In this document: positions 52,410 through 62,391 of the stretch, in pieces | Numbering within the stretch: the first letter of the stretch is position 1 | Layout: every line of letters begins with the position of its first letter | NCBI RefSeq assembly: GCF_002979755.1 | Contig: NZ_PCPP01000001.1 | Location: 1,086,665-1,150,664 of the forward strand | DNA from: Chryseobacterium culicis | GTDB lineage: Bacteria; Bacteroidota; Bacteroidia; Flavobacteriales; Weeksellaceae | Direction: 5' to 3' | Length of the DNA: 64,000 nt | The notes under the pieces: generated by a model | What the model was told of the DNA's origin: nothing | The model's input: the letters and a program-made list of their open reading frames with translations, nothing else | Databases searched by the model: none | Program-made: the position numbers and the translations under genes

Positions 52410-52667
52410 TCAATGCCTTAACAATCGGTAAAAAAGAACCAGATTAATTAAAACCACAATGAAAAACTTTACAAGAAAAGATTTTTTGGAAACTTTATGA
52501 TGGAAAATAATCATTCCTGATGCGGCTCCCAGGATGCCGATCAGAGAAAGTCCTAACAGAGTGTTTTCGGAAATCCTCCATTGATGTTTTTTGGCTTGCC
52601 ATTTATCAAAACCAAAGACACCAAAGGTAATCAGGTTTGCGATCAGCAGAAAAGGGATCATTTTCAA
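52410..52667 (-). CDS. DUF1294 domain-containing membrane protein
   Basis: An 85-residue integral membrane protein with about three helices. The pattern FGVFGFDKWQAKKHQWRISE then NTLLGLSLIGILGAASGMIIFHHK and a final hydrophobic segment is the complete DUF1294 signature. Function unknown. Confidence 0.82.
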   Translation of the reverse strand: MKMIPFLLIANLITFGVFGFDKWQAKKHQWRISENTLLGLSLIGILGAASGMIIFHHKVSKKSFLVKFFIVVLINLVLFYRLLRH

Positions 52668-52724
52668 TTAATTTGCCGCAAAAATAAAGTTTAATTTACA
52701 GATAGAAAAGTTGCAGGAATGTAA

Positions 52725-53156
<432 letters not shown>

Positions 53157-53175
53157 TTCCATTTGTACTATTAAA

Positions 53176-53204
53176 AAGAGCTGCCTTCATGGAAGACAGC
53201 TCTT
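53176..53204 (+). terminator. Convergent terminator
   Basis: AAGAGCTG and CTTC pair with GAAG and CAGCTCTT around an ATG loop, with one internal mismatch. It lies between the convergent 52800 and YceI genes. Confidence 0.75.
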
Positions 53205-53227
53205 GTAGTTATTGAAATTTAAATAAC

Positions 53228-53905
53228 TTATTTTTTAGCTTTTACGTCGATCGCAATCTCGATATCTTTGCTGATCATCCATTCTGCAGGATCTGCTTCA
53301 GAAGTACCGAATTTGATTCCCCAGTCTGCTCTGTTTACCGTAAATTTAGCCTGAATAGCTGCTGTATTTTCTGCTACATCTACTTTAGCAGGGAAAGTAA
53401 CATTCATTGTTTTTCCTGATAATGTAAGGTTTCCGCTTACCGTTTTATTAGCTCCTGCTACAGCATCTTTTGGTGCTTCTTTCAAATCTGTAACACTTGT
53501 AATTTTGAAATCAGAAGTAGGGTTTTTCGCTACATCAAAGAAATCAGGATTTTTAAGGTGACCTTCAAGATCTGCAGGTTTTTTATCTTTTTCTGTTACT
53601 GAAGCCGGATCTACTTTGATTGAGTTCATATCAATAATAAAGTTTCCTGCAGAAACCTGACCTCCATCAACACTGATATCTCCTGATTTTACAGCAAGTG
53701 TTCCCCAACGAGGAGCCATACCTCCTTTGTGGAAAGCTTTCCAGTTTACGATAGAAGTTACAGTATCTACTGCCAATGTTTCTCCTTTGCTCTCTGCAAC
53801 TGTTTGCTCCTGACCAGTAGCAGCAGTATCTGCAGATTTCCCTTTATTACATGATGCTAAAAGCAATCCTACTCCAACTAATGCAATTACGCTAATTTTT
53901 TTCAT
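53228..53905 (-). CDS. YceI family lipoprotein
   Basis: A 225-residue exported lipoprotein (lipobox LLASC, Cys 19). The mature part has the YceI lipocalin-like barrel: TSIVNWKAFHKGGMAPRWGT, VSAGNFIIDMNSIKVD, LEGHLKNPDFFDVAKNPTS and FTVNRADWGIKFGT. Family members bind isoprenoid or similar lipids. A -7 element (TATTTTTG) lies at 53954-53961. Confidence 0.9.
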   Translation of the reverse strand: MKKISVIALVGVGLLLASCNKGKSADTAATGQEQTVAESKGETLAVDTVTSIVNWKAFHKGGMAPRWGTLAVKSGDISVDGGQVSAGNFIIDMNSIKVDPASVTEKDKKPADLEGHLKNPDFFDVAKNPTSDFKITSVTDLKEAPKDAVAGANKTVSGNLTLSGKTMNVTFPAKVDVAENTAAIQAKFTVNRADWGIKFGTSEADPAEWMISKDIEIAIDVKAKK

Positions 53906-54016
53906 ATTGAACTGTTTTAAAAAAGTTTATTGAAATTTTGTTGTTTTCGGGTACAAAAATAGAAAAACCAGCTTACCTTCATCTTAACATATATCAAGAA
54001 ATACAAATTCGTATAA

Positions 54017-54328
54017 TTATTTACAGTCATACATCCACTGGCGAGAGACATCCCATCTGTATTGAGAATCATAACTGCTGAAGAATTCCTTACTCTTCTG
54101 AGTCCCATTTCTAAAGCATTCAACAGTATTATCTTTCTGTGGATCTCCTTTAGCCACCCATGCCGTATCTGAATAATCGGTATAGGTACCATCATGATCA
54201 TTTTTTAAGGTAACAGTCCGTTCATACTCCTGTACCATACAGTTGCATTTTTTAGGCTCTTCAGAATCAGCATATATACAGGATTTCATAAAAGAACAAC
54301 AGATGAATAGGATAAATATTTTCCTCAT
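54017..54328 (-). CDS. Small Cys-containing lipoprotein, hypothetical
   Basis: A 103-residue exported protein. The signal ends in a lipobox-like FMKSC (Cys 17). The mature part has further Cys in CNCMVQEYE and VECFRNGTQ and ends QWMYDCK, so one or more disulfides are likely. I do not recognise it. I start at MRKIFILF (54328). The stretch from 54338 to 54569 shows no gene or clear signal. Confidence 0.7.
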   Translation of the reverse strand: MRKIFILFICCSFMKSCIYADSEEPKKCNCMVQEYERTVTLKNDHDGTYTDYSDTAWVAKGDPQKDNTVECFRNGTQKSKEFFSSYDSQYRWDVSRQWMYDCK

Positions 54329-54569
54329 GTTTATCATAGTGAGTTACTAGTTTTTGAATTCATATAAATAAGTAAATATTTAAATACAAAATCAGGACAA
54401 ACACAGATTTAAAAATTAATTATCAATCAATTAAAATACAGTTAAAATCAGACACAAAAAAATGAGTGGAGAAGAATAATTTAAGATTAAAAAAATAAAG
54501 TGATTAATACATTCCGTATTTGTTATTTCTCGTTCCAAAACCCTATTTTAGCTTTCCGAAAACAGAACA

Positions 54570-56693
54570 ATGACGACCGTAGAATTTATACAAAAGCAGC
54601 TCAATATTTCCGAAAAGAGCATCAACAATACTTTACAATTATTAGCAGAAGACTGCACTATTCCTTTTATTTCCCGATATCGAAAAGATAAAACCGGAAA
54701 CCTTGATGAAATACAAATCGAACAGATTTCAAAAATCAGCAAGCAATTTGAAGAAATCGTCAAGAGAAAAGAATCTATTTTAAAATCTATAGAAGAACAG
54801 AATGCTTTGACTCCTGAGCTTCAACAGAGAATAGAGGAAAGTTTTGATATTCAGGAACTCGAAGACCTTTATCTGCCTTTCAAAAAACGCAAGAAAACCA
54901 AAGCTGATACAGCCAAGGAAAAAGGACTGGAACCTCTCGCTAAAATCATAATGAGCCAAAAAAATAATGATATCTCTTTTCTGGCTTCAAAATATCTTAA
55001 CAATGAAGTAACTTCTGAAGAAGAAGCATTGCAGGGCGCGAGAGACATCATGGCAGAATGGATTAATGAAAACATGTATGTCCGTAAGAATCTCCGCAGA
55101 CTATTTCAGCGCAAGGCAGTGGTTACCTCTAAGGTTGTAAAAGCTAAAAAAGACGAGGAAGAAGCTCAGAAATTTTCCCAATATTTTGAATGGGAAGAAA
55201 GCCTTAACAGAACACCATCTCACAGACTTCTGGCCATGTTAAGAGCAGAAACCGAAGGCTTTGTAAAAACAAATGTAGGAATAGACAAAGAAGAAGCCAT
55301 TGATTTCATTGAAAAAGCAATTATCAAATCCAATAATGAAAGTTCGGAACAAATTGCACTGGCAATAAAAGATAGTTATAAAAGACTTTTGGAACCAGCC
55401 ATTTCAAATGAAGCCCTACAGGAAGCCAAAGAAAAAGCAGACAAAAAAGCCATTGAAATTTTTTCTGAAAACTTAAGTCAACTCCTTCTGGCTCCACCGT
55501 TGGGAGAGAAAAGAATTCTGGCAATAGACCCCGGATACCGAAGTGGATGCAAAGTGGTATGCCTGGATGAAAAGGGAGATTTATTACACAACGAAACCCT
55601 TTACCCTCACGCTCCGCAGAATGAAAGTGGTATGGCTATGAAAAAGATCCGCTCTATGGTTAACGCTTATAATATTGAAGCCATTTCTATAGGTAACGGA
55701 ACAGCAAGCCGTGAAACAGAGTTCTTCATTAAAAAAATTGCCTTTGATAAACCCCTGCAGGTTTTTGTGGTTTCAGAAGCCGGAGCATCAGTTTATTCTG
55801 CAAGTAAAATTGCTAGAGATGAATTCCCTTCATATGATGTAACGGTGCGTGGAGCGGTTTCTATTGGAAGAAGACTTTCTGATCCACTGGCAGAATTGGT
55901 AAAGATTGATGCCAAATCTATTGGTGTTGGGCAATATCAGCATGATGTAGATCAGACTCAGCTGAAAAATGAGCTGGATTCTACCGTGATGAAATGTGTA
56001 AATTCTGTAGGAATTAATTTAAATACGGCGAGTAAGTCCCTTTTAAGTTATGTTTCGGGAATTGGGGATAAAATGGCGGAAAACATTGTTAATTACCGTA
56101 CTGAAAACGGTGCATTTGAAGACCGAAAACAACTTAAAAAGGTGCCAAGACTTGGAGAAAAAGCTTTTCAGCAGGCTGCCGCTTTTGTAAGAATTGCGAA
56201 TGCCAAAAATCCGTTAGACAATTCTGCTGTACACCCTGAAGCGTATGGAATTGTAGAGAAAATGTCAAAAGATTTAGGAATTAAAACCAATGAACTGATT
56301 GCCAATAAAGAAAAAATAGCGCTGATAAAACCTGAAAATTACCTTACAGGTGAAATCGGAATCTTAGGGATAAAAGATATTTTAAAAGAACTTGAAAAAC
56401 CAGGACTGGATCCAAGAAAAGCCGCAAAAGTATTTGAATTCGATCCCAATGTTAAAAGCATCAAAGATTTAAAAGCAGGCATGATCCTTCCGGGAATTGT
56501 CAATAATATTACAGCTTTTGGGTGTTTCGTTGACCTTGGAATCAAAGAAAGCGGACTTGTTCATATTTCTCAGCTGAAAGACGGATTTGTATCCGATGTC
56601 AACGAAGTCGTAAAGCTTCATCAGCATGTTCGTGTAAAGGTAACAGAAGTAGATGAAGCAAGAAAAAGAGTGCAGCTGAGTATGATTTTGTAA
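54570..56693 (+). CDS. tex: Tex family transcription accessory protein
   Basis: A 707-residue nucleic-acid-binding protein. The domain order is the Tex N-terminal helical domain (TIPFISRYRKDKTGNLDEIQ), the YqgF-like fold (ILAIDPGYRSGCKVVCLDEK), helix-hairpin-helix repeats (NTASKSLLSYVSGIGDKMAE) and a C-terminal S1 RNA-binding domain (GMILPGIVNNITAFGCFVDL). The length is slightly below that of Pseudomonas Tex but all domains are complete. Confidence 0.94.
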   Translation: MTTVEFIQKQLNISEKSINNTLQLLAEDCTIPFISRYRKDKTGNLDEIQIEQISKISKQFEEIVKRKESILKSIEEQNALTPELQQRIEESFDIQELEDLYLPFKKRKKTKADTAKEKGLEPLAKIIMSQKNNDISFLASKYLNNEVTSEEEALQGARDIMAEWINENMYVRKNLRRLFQRKAVVTSKVVKAKKDEEEAQKFSQYFEWEESLNRTPSHRLLAMLRAETEGFVKTNVGIDKEEAIDFIEKAIIKSNNESSEQIALAIKDSYKRLLEPAISNEALQEAKEKADKKAIEIFSENLSQLLLAPPLGEKRILAIDPGYRSGCKVVCLDEKGDLLHNETLYPHAPQNESGMAMKKIRSMVNAYNIEAISIGNGTASRETEFFIKKIAFDKPLQVFVVSEAGASVYSASKIARDEFPSYDVTVRGAVSIGRRLSDPLAELVKIDAKSIGVGQYQHDVDQTQLKNELDSTVMKCVNSVGINLNTASKSLLSYVSGIGDKMAENIVNYRTENGAFEDRKQLKKVPRLGEKAFQQAAAFVRIANAKNPLDNSAVHPEAYGIVEKMSKDLGIKTNELIANKEKIALIKPENYLTGEIGILGIKDILKELEKPGLDPRKAAKVFEFDPNVKSIKDLKAGMILPGIVNNITAFGCFVDLGIKESGLVHISQLKDGFVSDVNEVVKLHQHVRVKVTEVDEARKRVQLSMIL

Positions 56694-56721
56694 TTTTCAA
56701 CTGTTTACCTATTTAAATTAA

Positions 56722-57394
<673 letters not shown>

Positions 57395-57396
<2 letters not shown>

Positions 57397-57424
57397 AAGG
57401 CTTCCTCTGATGAGGAAGCCTTTT
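57395..57424 (+). terminator. Terminator of the HAD gene
   Basis: AAAAGGCTTCCTC pairs with GAGGAAGCCTTTT in a perfect 13-bp stem around a 4-base loop. Confidence 0.85.
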
Positions 57425-57472
57425 ATTTTCACATAACATATCTTACCAATTCGTACAAGCATCATCAGACGG

Positions 57473-58927
57473 TTATGCCGAATTTAAACTTTGTAAAAAA
57501 AAGTAAATATCCACATCAGAGGGAATATTCAATTTTTTCCGTAATCTATTTTTCTTTGTTTGTACTGATCTATGCTGCATAAATCCATACTGCGCAATTT
57601 CTTTAGAAGAAAAACCCAATTGTATCATTGCACAGAAGGAAAGTTCATTAGTCGATAGCTTTGGATTAATATCAAGAAGCTTTTCCACTAACTCCGGATA
57701 AGCACTTTGGTATTCATTGAAAAACAAAGGATCATTTTTCTTGGCTAAAAAAATCAGCCTTTCATCATTAATCGACATTTTTTTTATTAAAAATTCAGCC
57801 TCTAATTCTCTTGCCTTTATAATTTTACGTTTTCGGACAATTCTTTTATTATAACTATAATACACAAATACAATAATAGCAACTAATAAAAAAACAAGTC
57901 CATTGTATATAATAGTGAAATTTCGTCGCTCGTTATCTACTTTCTCCTTTTCCTGAGTCATTTTATCAACAGAAGTATTGATTGACTTTTCCCATACACG
58001 TGCCAGACTATCATTTAATTTGGTATATTTCTCCAGATATTCCCTCTCTTTTGAGCCATCATTTAATTTTTTATAAGTATTGACAAGTGCTTGGTACACC
58101 CTCGGGATTTGATAAATTCTTCGGGTCTTTTTGAGTATTTCCACTGATCTAATATAGTAATCCAATGCCGAAGTATAATTCTTCTTTGCAAATAAAAAAT
58201 CCCCATAATAAGAATAAGTAACAGCCCTTTGAGAATCCCAGTAATCTCTTTTTCTTAAAAGAGAAAATGCTCTGTTAAAATACACCTTTGATGAATCTTC
58301 ATTTTTACCATAAAGCAAATAGTGATTAGCTATTGAGGAAGTAATAACCGGTGTAGGTTTTACATCCAAAGCTTTATGTAAATACATTAATGAAGAATCA
58401 ATTGAGTTGGTTTCCCTTAAAAAATCAGCTCTGTTGGCATACACCAAAGATAAAATTTCCTGATTACGTTTATCTTTTATGAGTTTCCCATAATAAATTG
58501 ATCTTGAATTATACTTAAGCGCTTTTTTATAAAGACCTATTACATAATTAGCCTGACCATACTCCTGATATAGTTTAGTATACAGATAATAATCTTCTAC
58601 CCCTTCAAGATTTTCTTCAGCAATCTGAAGGTACTGGAATGCATTATCATACATTCCAACTGTTGCATAAATATTACCTAAATTAATATAAGAAAGGACT
58701 TCACCTCTCTTATAATCCTGCTTTTTACTAATATCGCAAAATTTCTTATTAAGATCAATCAGTTCTTTCCTTCTGCCACTTATCCTCAAATCCTCATTAA
58801 CCTTTAACAGCATACTATCTATATATTGAGGAGTATACGTCTGAGAATATAGTAAATCAGAAAATAACAGACAGATTAGGGAGCTAATCAATATTTTCGA
58901 AAATCGATTAAGCTTAGGCATTCGCAT
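57473..58927 (-). CDS. TPR-containing membrane HTH regulator
   Basis: A 484-residue regulator. A signal sequence (about residues 8-29) is followed by six or so TPR-like repeats (residues 60-320), a transmembrane helix (IIYNGLVFLLVAIIVFVYYS, about 337-356), a short coiled coil and a cytoplasmic LuxR-like HTH at the C-terminus (LSTNELSFCAMIQLGFSSKE, then HRSVQTKKNRLRKKLNIPSD). This one-piece layout is frequent in flavobacteria. A broken paralogue lies at 60535-61110 in the same orientation. Confidence 0.87.
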   Translation of the reverse strand: MRMPKLNRFSKILISSLICLLFSDLLYSQTYTPQYIDSMLLKVNEDLRISGRRKELIDLNKKFCDISKKQDYKRGEVLSYINLGNIYATVGMYDNAFQYLQIAEENLEGVEDYYLYTKLYQEYGQANYVIGLYKKALKYNSRSIYYGKLIKDKRNQEILSLVYANRADFLRETNSIDSSLMYLHKALDVKPTPVITSSIANHYLLYGKNEDSSKVYFNRAFSLLRKRDYWDSQRAVTYSYYGDFLFAKKNYTSALDYYIRSVEILKKTRRIYQIPRVYQALVNTYKKLNDGSKEREYLEKYTKLNDSLARVWEKSINTSVDKMTQEKEKVDNERRNFTIIYNGLVFLLVAIIVFVYYSYNKRIVRKRKIIKARELEAEFLIKKMSINDERLIFLAKKNDPLFFNEYQSAYPELVEKLLDINPKLSTNELSFCAMIQLGFSSKEIAQYGFMQHRSVQTKKNRLRKKLNIPSDVDIYFFLQSLNSA

Positions 58928-59009
58928 AGTAAATTCAATAATAATTAATTTTAAAAAGATAAAAAAAGATGTTAATCCCTTATATAAACACTACTTAAAA
59001 GGATCATTA

Positions 59010-59108
<99 letters not shown>

Positions 59109-59350
59109 TTAAAATTATCAATATTATAATCACTATATATTGATTAATTATTATTTCACAAAAGGCATTGATACTGAGAAAAATAAAATCCAAAAATGCA
59201 TCATAAATTGATTGATAGGAAATTAATATTTTTAAGTAATTATCATCACTTCATGAATTCTAAATTCACCTACGGATTGTTTCTTTAAACTTCTCAAAAA
59301 AAGACATTTCATCAGGATCTAAATTTAGTTTTTAGAGCTAAAAAAACAGA

Positions 59351-59369
59351 TGATGTATGTTTGATGTAT
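59351..59369 (+). promoter_or_regulatory. Direct repeat of TGATGTAT
   Basis: Two exact TGATGTAT units at 59351-59358 and 59362-59369, 11 bases apart (one helical turn). They end 3 bases before a -7 element, a typical activator position. Related sites are at 61582-61609 and 61732-61740. Confidence 0.5.
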
Positions 59370-59372
59370 CCA

Positions 59373-59380
59373 TAATTTTG
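59373..59380 (+). promoter_or_regulatory. -7 element before a possible small RNA
   Basis: TAATTTTG, a perfect TAnnTTTG. No -33 TTTG is present; the TGATGTAT repeat occupies that place. Confidence 0.45.
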
Positions 59381-59386
59381 CTTAGT

Positions 59387-59628
59387 TTAATAATCAAATC
59401 TAAATTTGCAGTAAGATAATTCTTTGGTAAAATAAACATAAAACCGCATTACTGATTTAAGAATTTCGTTAAAAATAGGAAAGATTGTTTTTAAAGTTTT
59501 CAGTCACTACCCTATCAATAAAAATCTATTGTACCTAAACTTTAATAACAAAAGCAGTTTTCATTTTGATTTTTATAAATCTTTATACTGATCAAAGTTG
59601 CCACTCCCGTTTTTTACGGGAGTTTTTT
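59387..59628 (+). ncRNA. Possible small non-coding RNA
   Basis: A stretch of about 240 bases bounded by a -7 element and a strong terminator and lacking any credible open frame. No named RNA family is recognised. The evidence is only the promoter-terminator bracketing. Confidence 0.3.
59603..59628 (+). terminator. Rho-independent terminator with no upstream gene
   Basis: ACTCCCGT pairs with ACGGGAGT (8 bp, GC-rich) around TTTTT and is followed by six T. No coding gene lies upstream on this strand for more than 2 kb. Confidence 0.8.
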
Positions 59629-59947
59629 GATTTCATACTTAACAGTTCATTAGAAAACCACTGATCCGTACCGACTCTAAATGAGGGAGTTTTAAAATGT
59701 TGTACTTATGATGTAGATCTATTTAGTGAGAAGAAAATAATCAGTGTTAAATTTGAGTAAAAATTACGAAGAGGCTTTTACTTACTATTTTCACTTCTCC
59801 TCAAAATAGAAATCAATATCGAATCCCTATAATAGGGTGAAGATATTCACTATAATTCAGAAACCCTCATTCCAGCCTGGTAAAAAAGACTCTGAGACTT
59901 TTACTATTTTTTGAAAAATAAATTCTAATTATATAATACCGTTTATT

Positions 59948-60382
59948 TTGAACTTTAAAAAAATACATATTGGCAGCACTATTAAGGCCAAATTTCTGGA
60001 AGAAGCATTGGACATGCATAGAGTATGTAGCTTTATGAAATGTACTGAATCTGAAATTGAACAAATGTTCCTGGAAAAAGATCTGACGACAGATAAATTA
60101 TTGAGATGGAGTAAACTGTTAGAATATGATTTTTTTCGGGCTTACTCCCAACACCTGATACTCTTCTCCCCTCCTAAAAAAGAAATTTCAACCAGAACTT
60201 CCCACAAAAAAACATCTTCTTTACCTGAATTCAGGAAGAATATTTACACGAAAGAAATCATAGAATTCATTCTGGAACAAATTGAAACAGGAAAAAAGAC
60301 AAAATTAGAAATTATAAATGATTATAAAATCCCAAAAACTACATTATATAAGTGGATTGCCAAGTATACAGAAAAAAAATAA
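59948..60382 (+). CDS. Helix-turn-helix protein of the flavobacterial transposase-like type
   Basis: A 144-residue soluble protein starting at TTG 59948. The N-terminal half (MNFKKIHIGSTIKAKFLEEA, CSFMKCTESEIEQMFLEKDL, LRWSKLLEYDFFRAYSQHLI) looks like a Cro-type fold. The C-terminal part (TKLEIINDYKIPKTTLYKWI) is a helix-turn-helix of the kind at the start of transposase OrfA proteins. No DDE catalytic domain, partner gene or inverted repeats are seen, so it is not a complete insertion sequence. It resembles the gene at 62053 in its last helix-turn-helix. Confidence 0.7.
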   Translation: MNFKKIHIGSTIKAKFLEEALDMHRVCSFMKCTESEIEQMFLEKDLTTDKLLRWSKLLEYDFFRAYSQHLILFSPPKKEISTRTSHKKTSSLPEFRKNIYTKEIIEFILEQIETGKKTKLEIINDYKIPKTTLYKWIAKYTEKK

Positions 60383-60464
60383 GAGATACCAACCATTGTT
60401 GAAGCTGCAAAATCAAATTACTTTTCCAAATTATAATTCCTGAAAACAGGGAAAGCACGTAACA

Positions 60465-60496
60465 AAAAAATAGACTTAAGAATTAGTCTATTTTTT
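60465..60496. terminator. Bidirectional terminator
   Basis: AAAAAATAGACT pairs with AGTCTATTTTTT (12 bp) around an 8-base loop. It separates the HTH gene from the convergent pseudogene. Confidence 0.75.
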
Positions 60497-60534
60497 GTTA
60501 TTTGGTTTTCTAAATTAGTTTATTATTCTGAAAA

Positions 60535-61110
60535 TTAGTGTTCAGAAAGATTTTTAAAGAACAAATACAGGTCAACATCTGAAGAAATATTCAGTTTTTT
60601 TCTAAGCCTGTGTTTTTTATTCTGTACAGATCGGTGTTCCACAAAAGTATATTGTGCAATTTCTTTTGATGATAATCCCAGCCATATCATTGCACAAAAA
60701 ATTAAATCTGATTTTGATAAATTAGAATTTATCGCAAGTAATTTTTTAATAAAGTTAGGATATGCTTCCTGAAATTTATTAAGAAAATTAGGATCATTTT
60801 TCTTAACCAACTCTATGATGCAATCATAAGAATTATTGAGTTTTTCCTTTAAGGCATTCGCTTCAAATTCTTTTTGTCTTATTATATCTTTTTTTTTTTG
60901 ACAACGGATATAGGCAAAAAGTAAAACAACAATAAGGCATAAAACCACAATATTGTAAATAAAAAACATATTTTTCTTTGAAATATTTTCAGATTCTTTT
61001 TCTTTCTCCTCCTCATTTAGTACCTGATAAGTGTTGGTATTATTTTGTACAATTGAGGATTATTATAGACTTTCTTTGCTTTTTTCAGAATAGCCACCAT
61101 TATCTCTGAT
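60535..61110 (-). pseudogene. Broken paralogue of the TPR-HTH regulator
   Basis: The open part (60535-60969, 144 codons) encodes only the transmembrane helix and the C-terminal HTH (HRSVQNKKHRLRKKLNISSD), both close to the gene at 57473. Upstream on the same strand, a different frame from about 61110 to 61016 reads LLSEIMVAILKKAKKVYNNP and ends at a stop; it aligns with the TPR region EILKKTRRIYQIP of the intact copy. The two parts are joined by a frame change and a loss of about 35 residues, and the first 250 or so residues are missing. It is a decayed duplicate. Confidence 0.72.
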
Positions 61111-61124
61111 AACAAACCCTGATT

Positions 61125-61541
61125 CTACTGTACGTAAAGGGGTACACTGTATTTATTTCCAAGCACAGCTGTTTGTTTAGAAGGATTATTAATGAATGTA
61201 ACATTGGTAATATCAAAATTTCCTTCACCTAATTTCACCCATATTTCATCATTAAATCCTAAGGAAGTTATATTCATGGCCTGATCTGAAAGTGTAGTAT
61301 CAGTATCAGTATCAGTATCAGTAATAAAAACAAAAGCTCCTCTTTCCGTTGAAATGTATGTTTTTGTTTTAAGTTGAGCTCCGGTAATTGTTGATGCAAT
61401 GATTCTATTTAGAGCAACCGACTGTGTTGGCTTTCCAACTCCATCTAAAGTAATTTTAGGAGCAGAAGAATCAATTCCGACTTGGGAATACACATCCAAC
61501 AAGTATAATATTAATAAGGTTAATACAATTTTTATCTCCAC
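61125..61541 (-). CDS. Small secreted surface protein with QVGID N-terminus
   Basis: A 138-residue exported protein starting at GTG 61541: EIKIVLTLLILYLLDVYSQ signal, then QVGIDSSAPKITLDGVG, related to the QVGINT opening at 23808. It has a Thr-Asp repeat (TDTDTDTD) encoded by a 6-base tandem repeat, then YISTERGAFVFIT-type beta strands upstream of it, and ends KYSVPLYVQ. An ATG 13 codons upstream is excluded because the -7 element (61561-61568) lies between. It ends right beside the pseudogene remnant. Confidence 0.65.
   Translation of the reverse strand: MEIKIVLTLLILYLLDVYSQVGIDSSAPKITLDGVGKPTQSVALNRIIASTITGAQLKTKTYISTERGAFVFITDTDTDTDTTLSDQAMNITSLGFNDEIWVKLGEGNFDITNVTFINNPSKQTAVLGNKYSVPLYVQ
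61296..61323. repeat. Hexanucleotide tandem repeat AGTATC
   Basis: Four exact AGTATC units (61296-61319) plus AGTA. Within the minus-strand gene at 61125 they encode a Thr-Asp repeat. Length changes by whole units would keep the reading frame. Confidence 0.8.
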
Positions 61542-61560
61542 ACTATTTTTTGTTTCGCCG

Positions 61561-61609
61561 CAAAAATATAAAATAAGCATTATGATGTATTAAATAACAC
61601 ATACATCAT
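61561..61609 (-). promoter_or_regulatory. -7 element with upstream inverted TGATGTAT repeat
   Basis: TATTTTTG (61568-61561, minus strand) is a perfect -7. Upstream, ATGATGTAT (61582-61590) and ATACATCAT (61601-61609) form a 9-bp inverted repeat with a 10-base centre, in the place of a -33 element. Confidence 0.55.
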
Positions 61610-62052
61610 AGATACAGCATGACGAAACACGCGTGAACTCAAACAAATAACCCTGTTTTATTGAAGAAGGCAACTTACTTTTTGTTGTAGCAAATTTTTG
61701 CATTTTTTAGCATTAAACAAAAGCTGTACACATGATGTATACGAAATATTGCACCATATAGAATGGAAAACATAATTTTACATGAAAACACAAACTATAT
61801 ACTTTTTATTAGCTTTCAAATTGTTTAGTTGATATTAAGACCAGGTACTAGAGTCGTAAATGACATTAAAGAAGTAAAAACACTATTTAAAGTTTAAAGG
61901 CAGTTTCTGCGTTATTATTTTTTAAATATTGAAATCATTCTTATAATTGGTTGGAGATCTTTCTTTGATTAATTTATGAACTCTAGTATTTATTTTTATC
62001 AATATGGCTCATTCAAAAAAGTTTATAAAATGATAAAACGACATTATTACAT
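61610..62052. other. Gene-free region with a further TGATGTAT site
   Basis: About 440 bases. ATGATGTAT recurs at 61732-61740, and TAATTTTA (61773-61780) is one base from a -7 element. No gene is visible. Confidence 0.45.
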
Positions 62053-62391
62053 ATGAATCATCATGAACCATCTCACTCAACGACTCCTGATTATAAAAAA
62101 ATTTACAGCGATCTTGTTGATCTGAAATATCCGGAGAAAAAGCATGAATGTGCAAAAATTTTATCGAAGAAAAATCTTTCTGCGTTTGATGTAATAGAAA
62201 TTAACCGGATCATATTTAGTTATGATCAGAACATTAAGGCAAACCAATCTCATCGTTCTTATAACAAGGAAACGATATACAAAATTCTTGAATATCAAAA
62301 AAAGAATTATCTTAATAACACGCAGCTTGCTTTACATTTTAAACTCAGTCGTAACACGGTTGCAAAATGGAAAACATTATTCAGTATTTAA
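62053..62391 (+). CDS. Small helix-turn-helix protein
   Basis: A 112-residue soluble basic protein. The N-terminal part (DYKKIYSDLVDLKYPEKKHE) is followed by NLSAFDVIEINRIIFSYDQN and a C-terminal helix-turn-helix (NNTQLALHFKLSRNTVAKWK). The last part resembles transposase or phage-type DNA-binding helices, as does the gene at 59948, but no catalytic domain is present. It is the last plus-strand gene of the accessory region. Confidence 0.68.
   Translation: MNHHEPSHSTTPDYKKIYSDLVDLKYPEKKHECAKILSKKNLSAFDVIEINRIIFSYDQNIKANQSHRSYNKETIYKILEYQKKNYLNNTQLALHFKLSRNTVAKWKTLFSI

Noticed and set aside
53917..54201. A 94-codon frame overlapping the small lipoprotein gene
   Set aside because: It lies on the same strand in another frame of the 54017-54328 gene, which has a clear lipoprotein signal; the alternative has none.
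59948..62391. A complete insertion sequence
   Set aside because: Both HTH proteins lack a DDE or other catalytic domain, and I found no terminal inverted repeats or target duplications around them.
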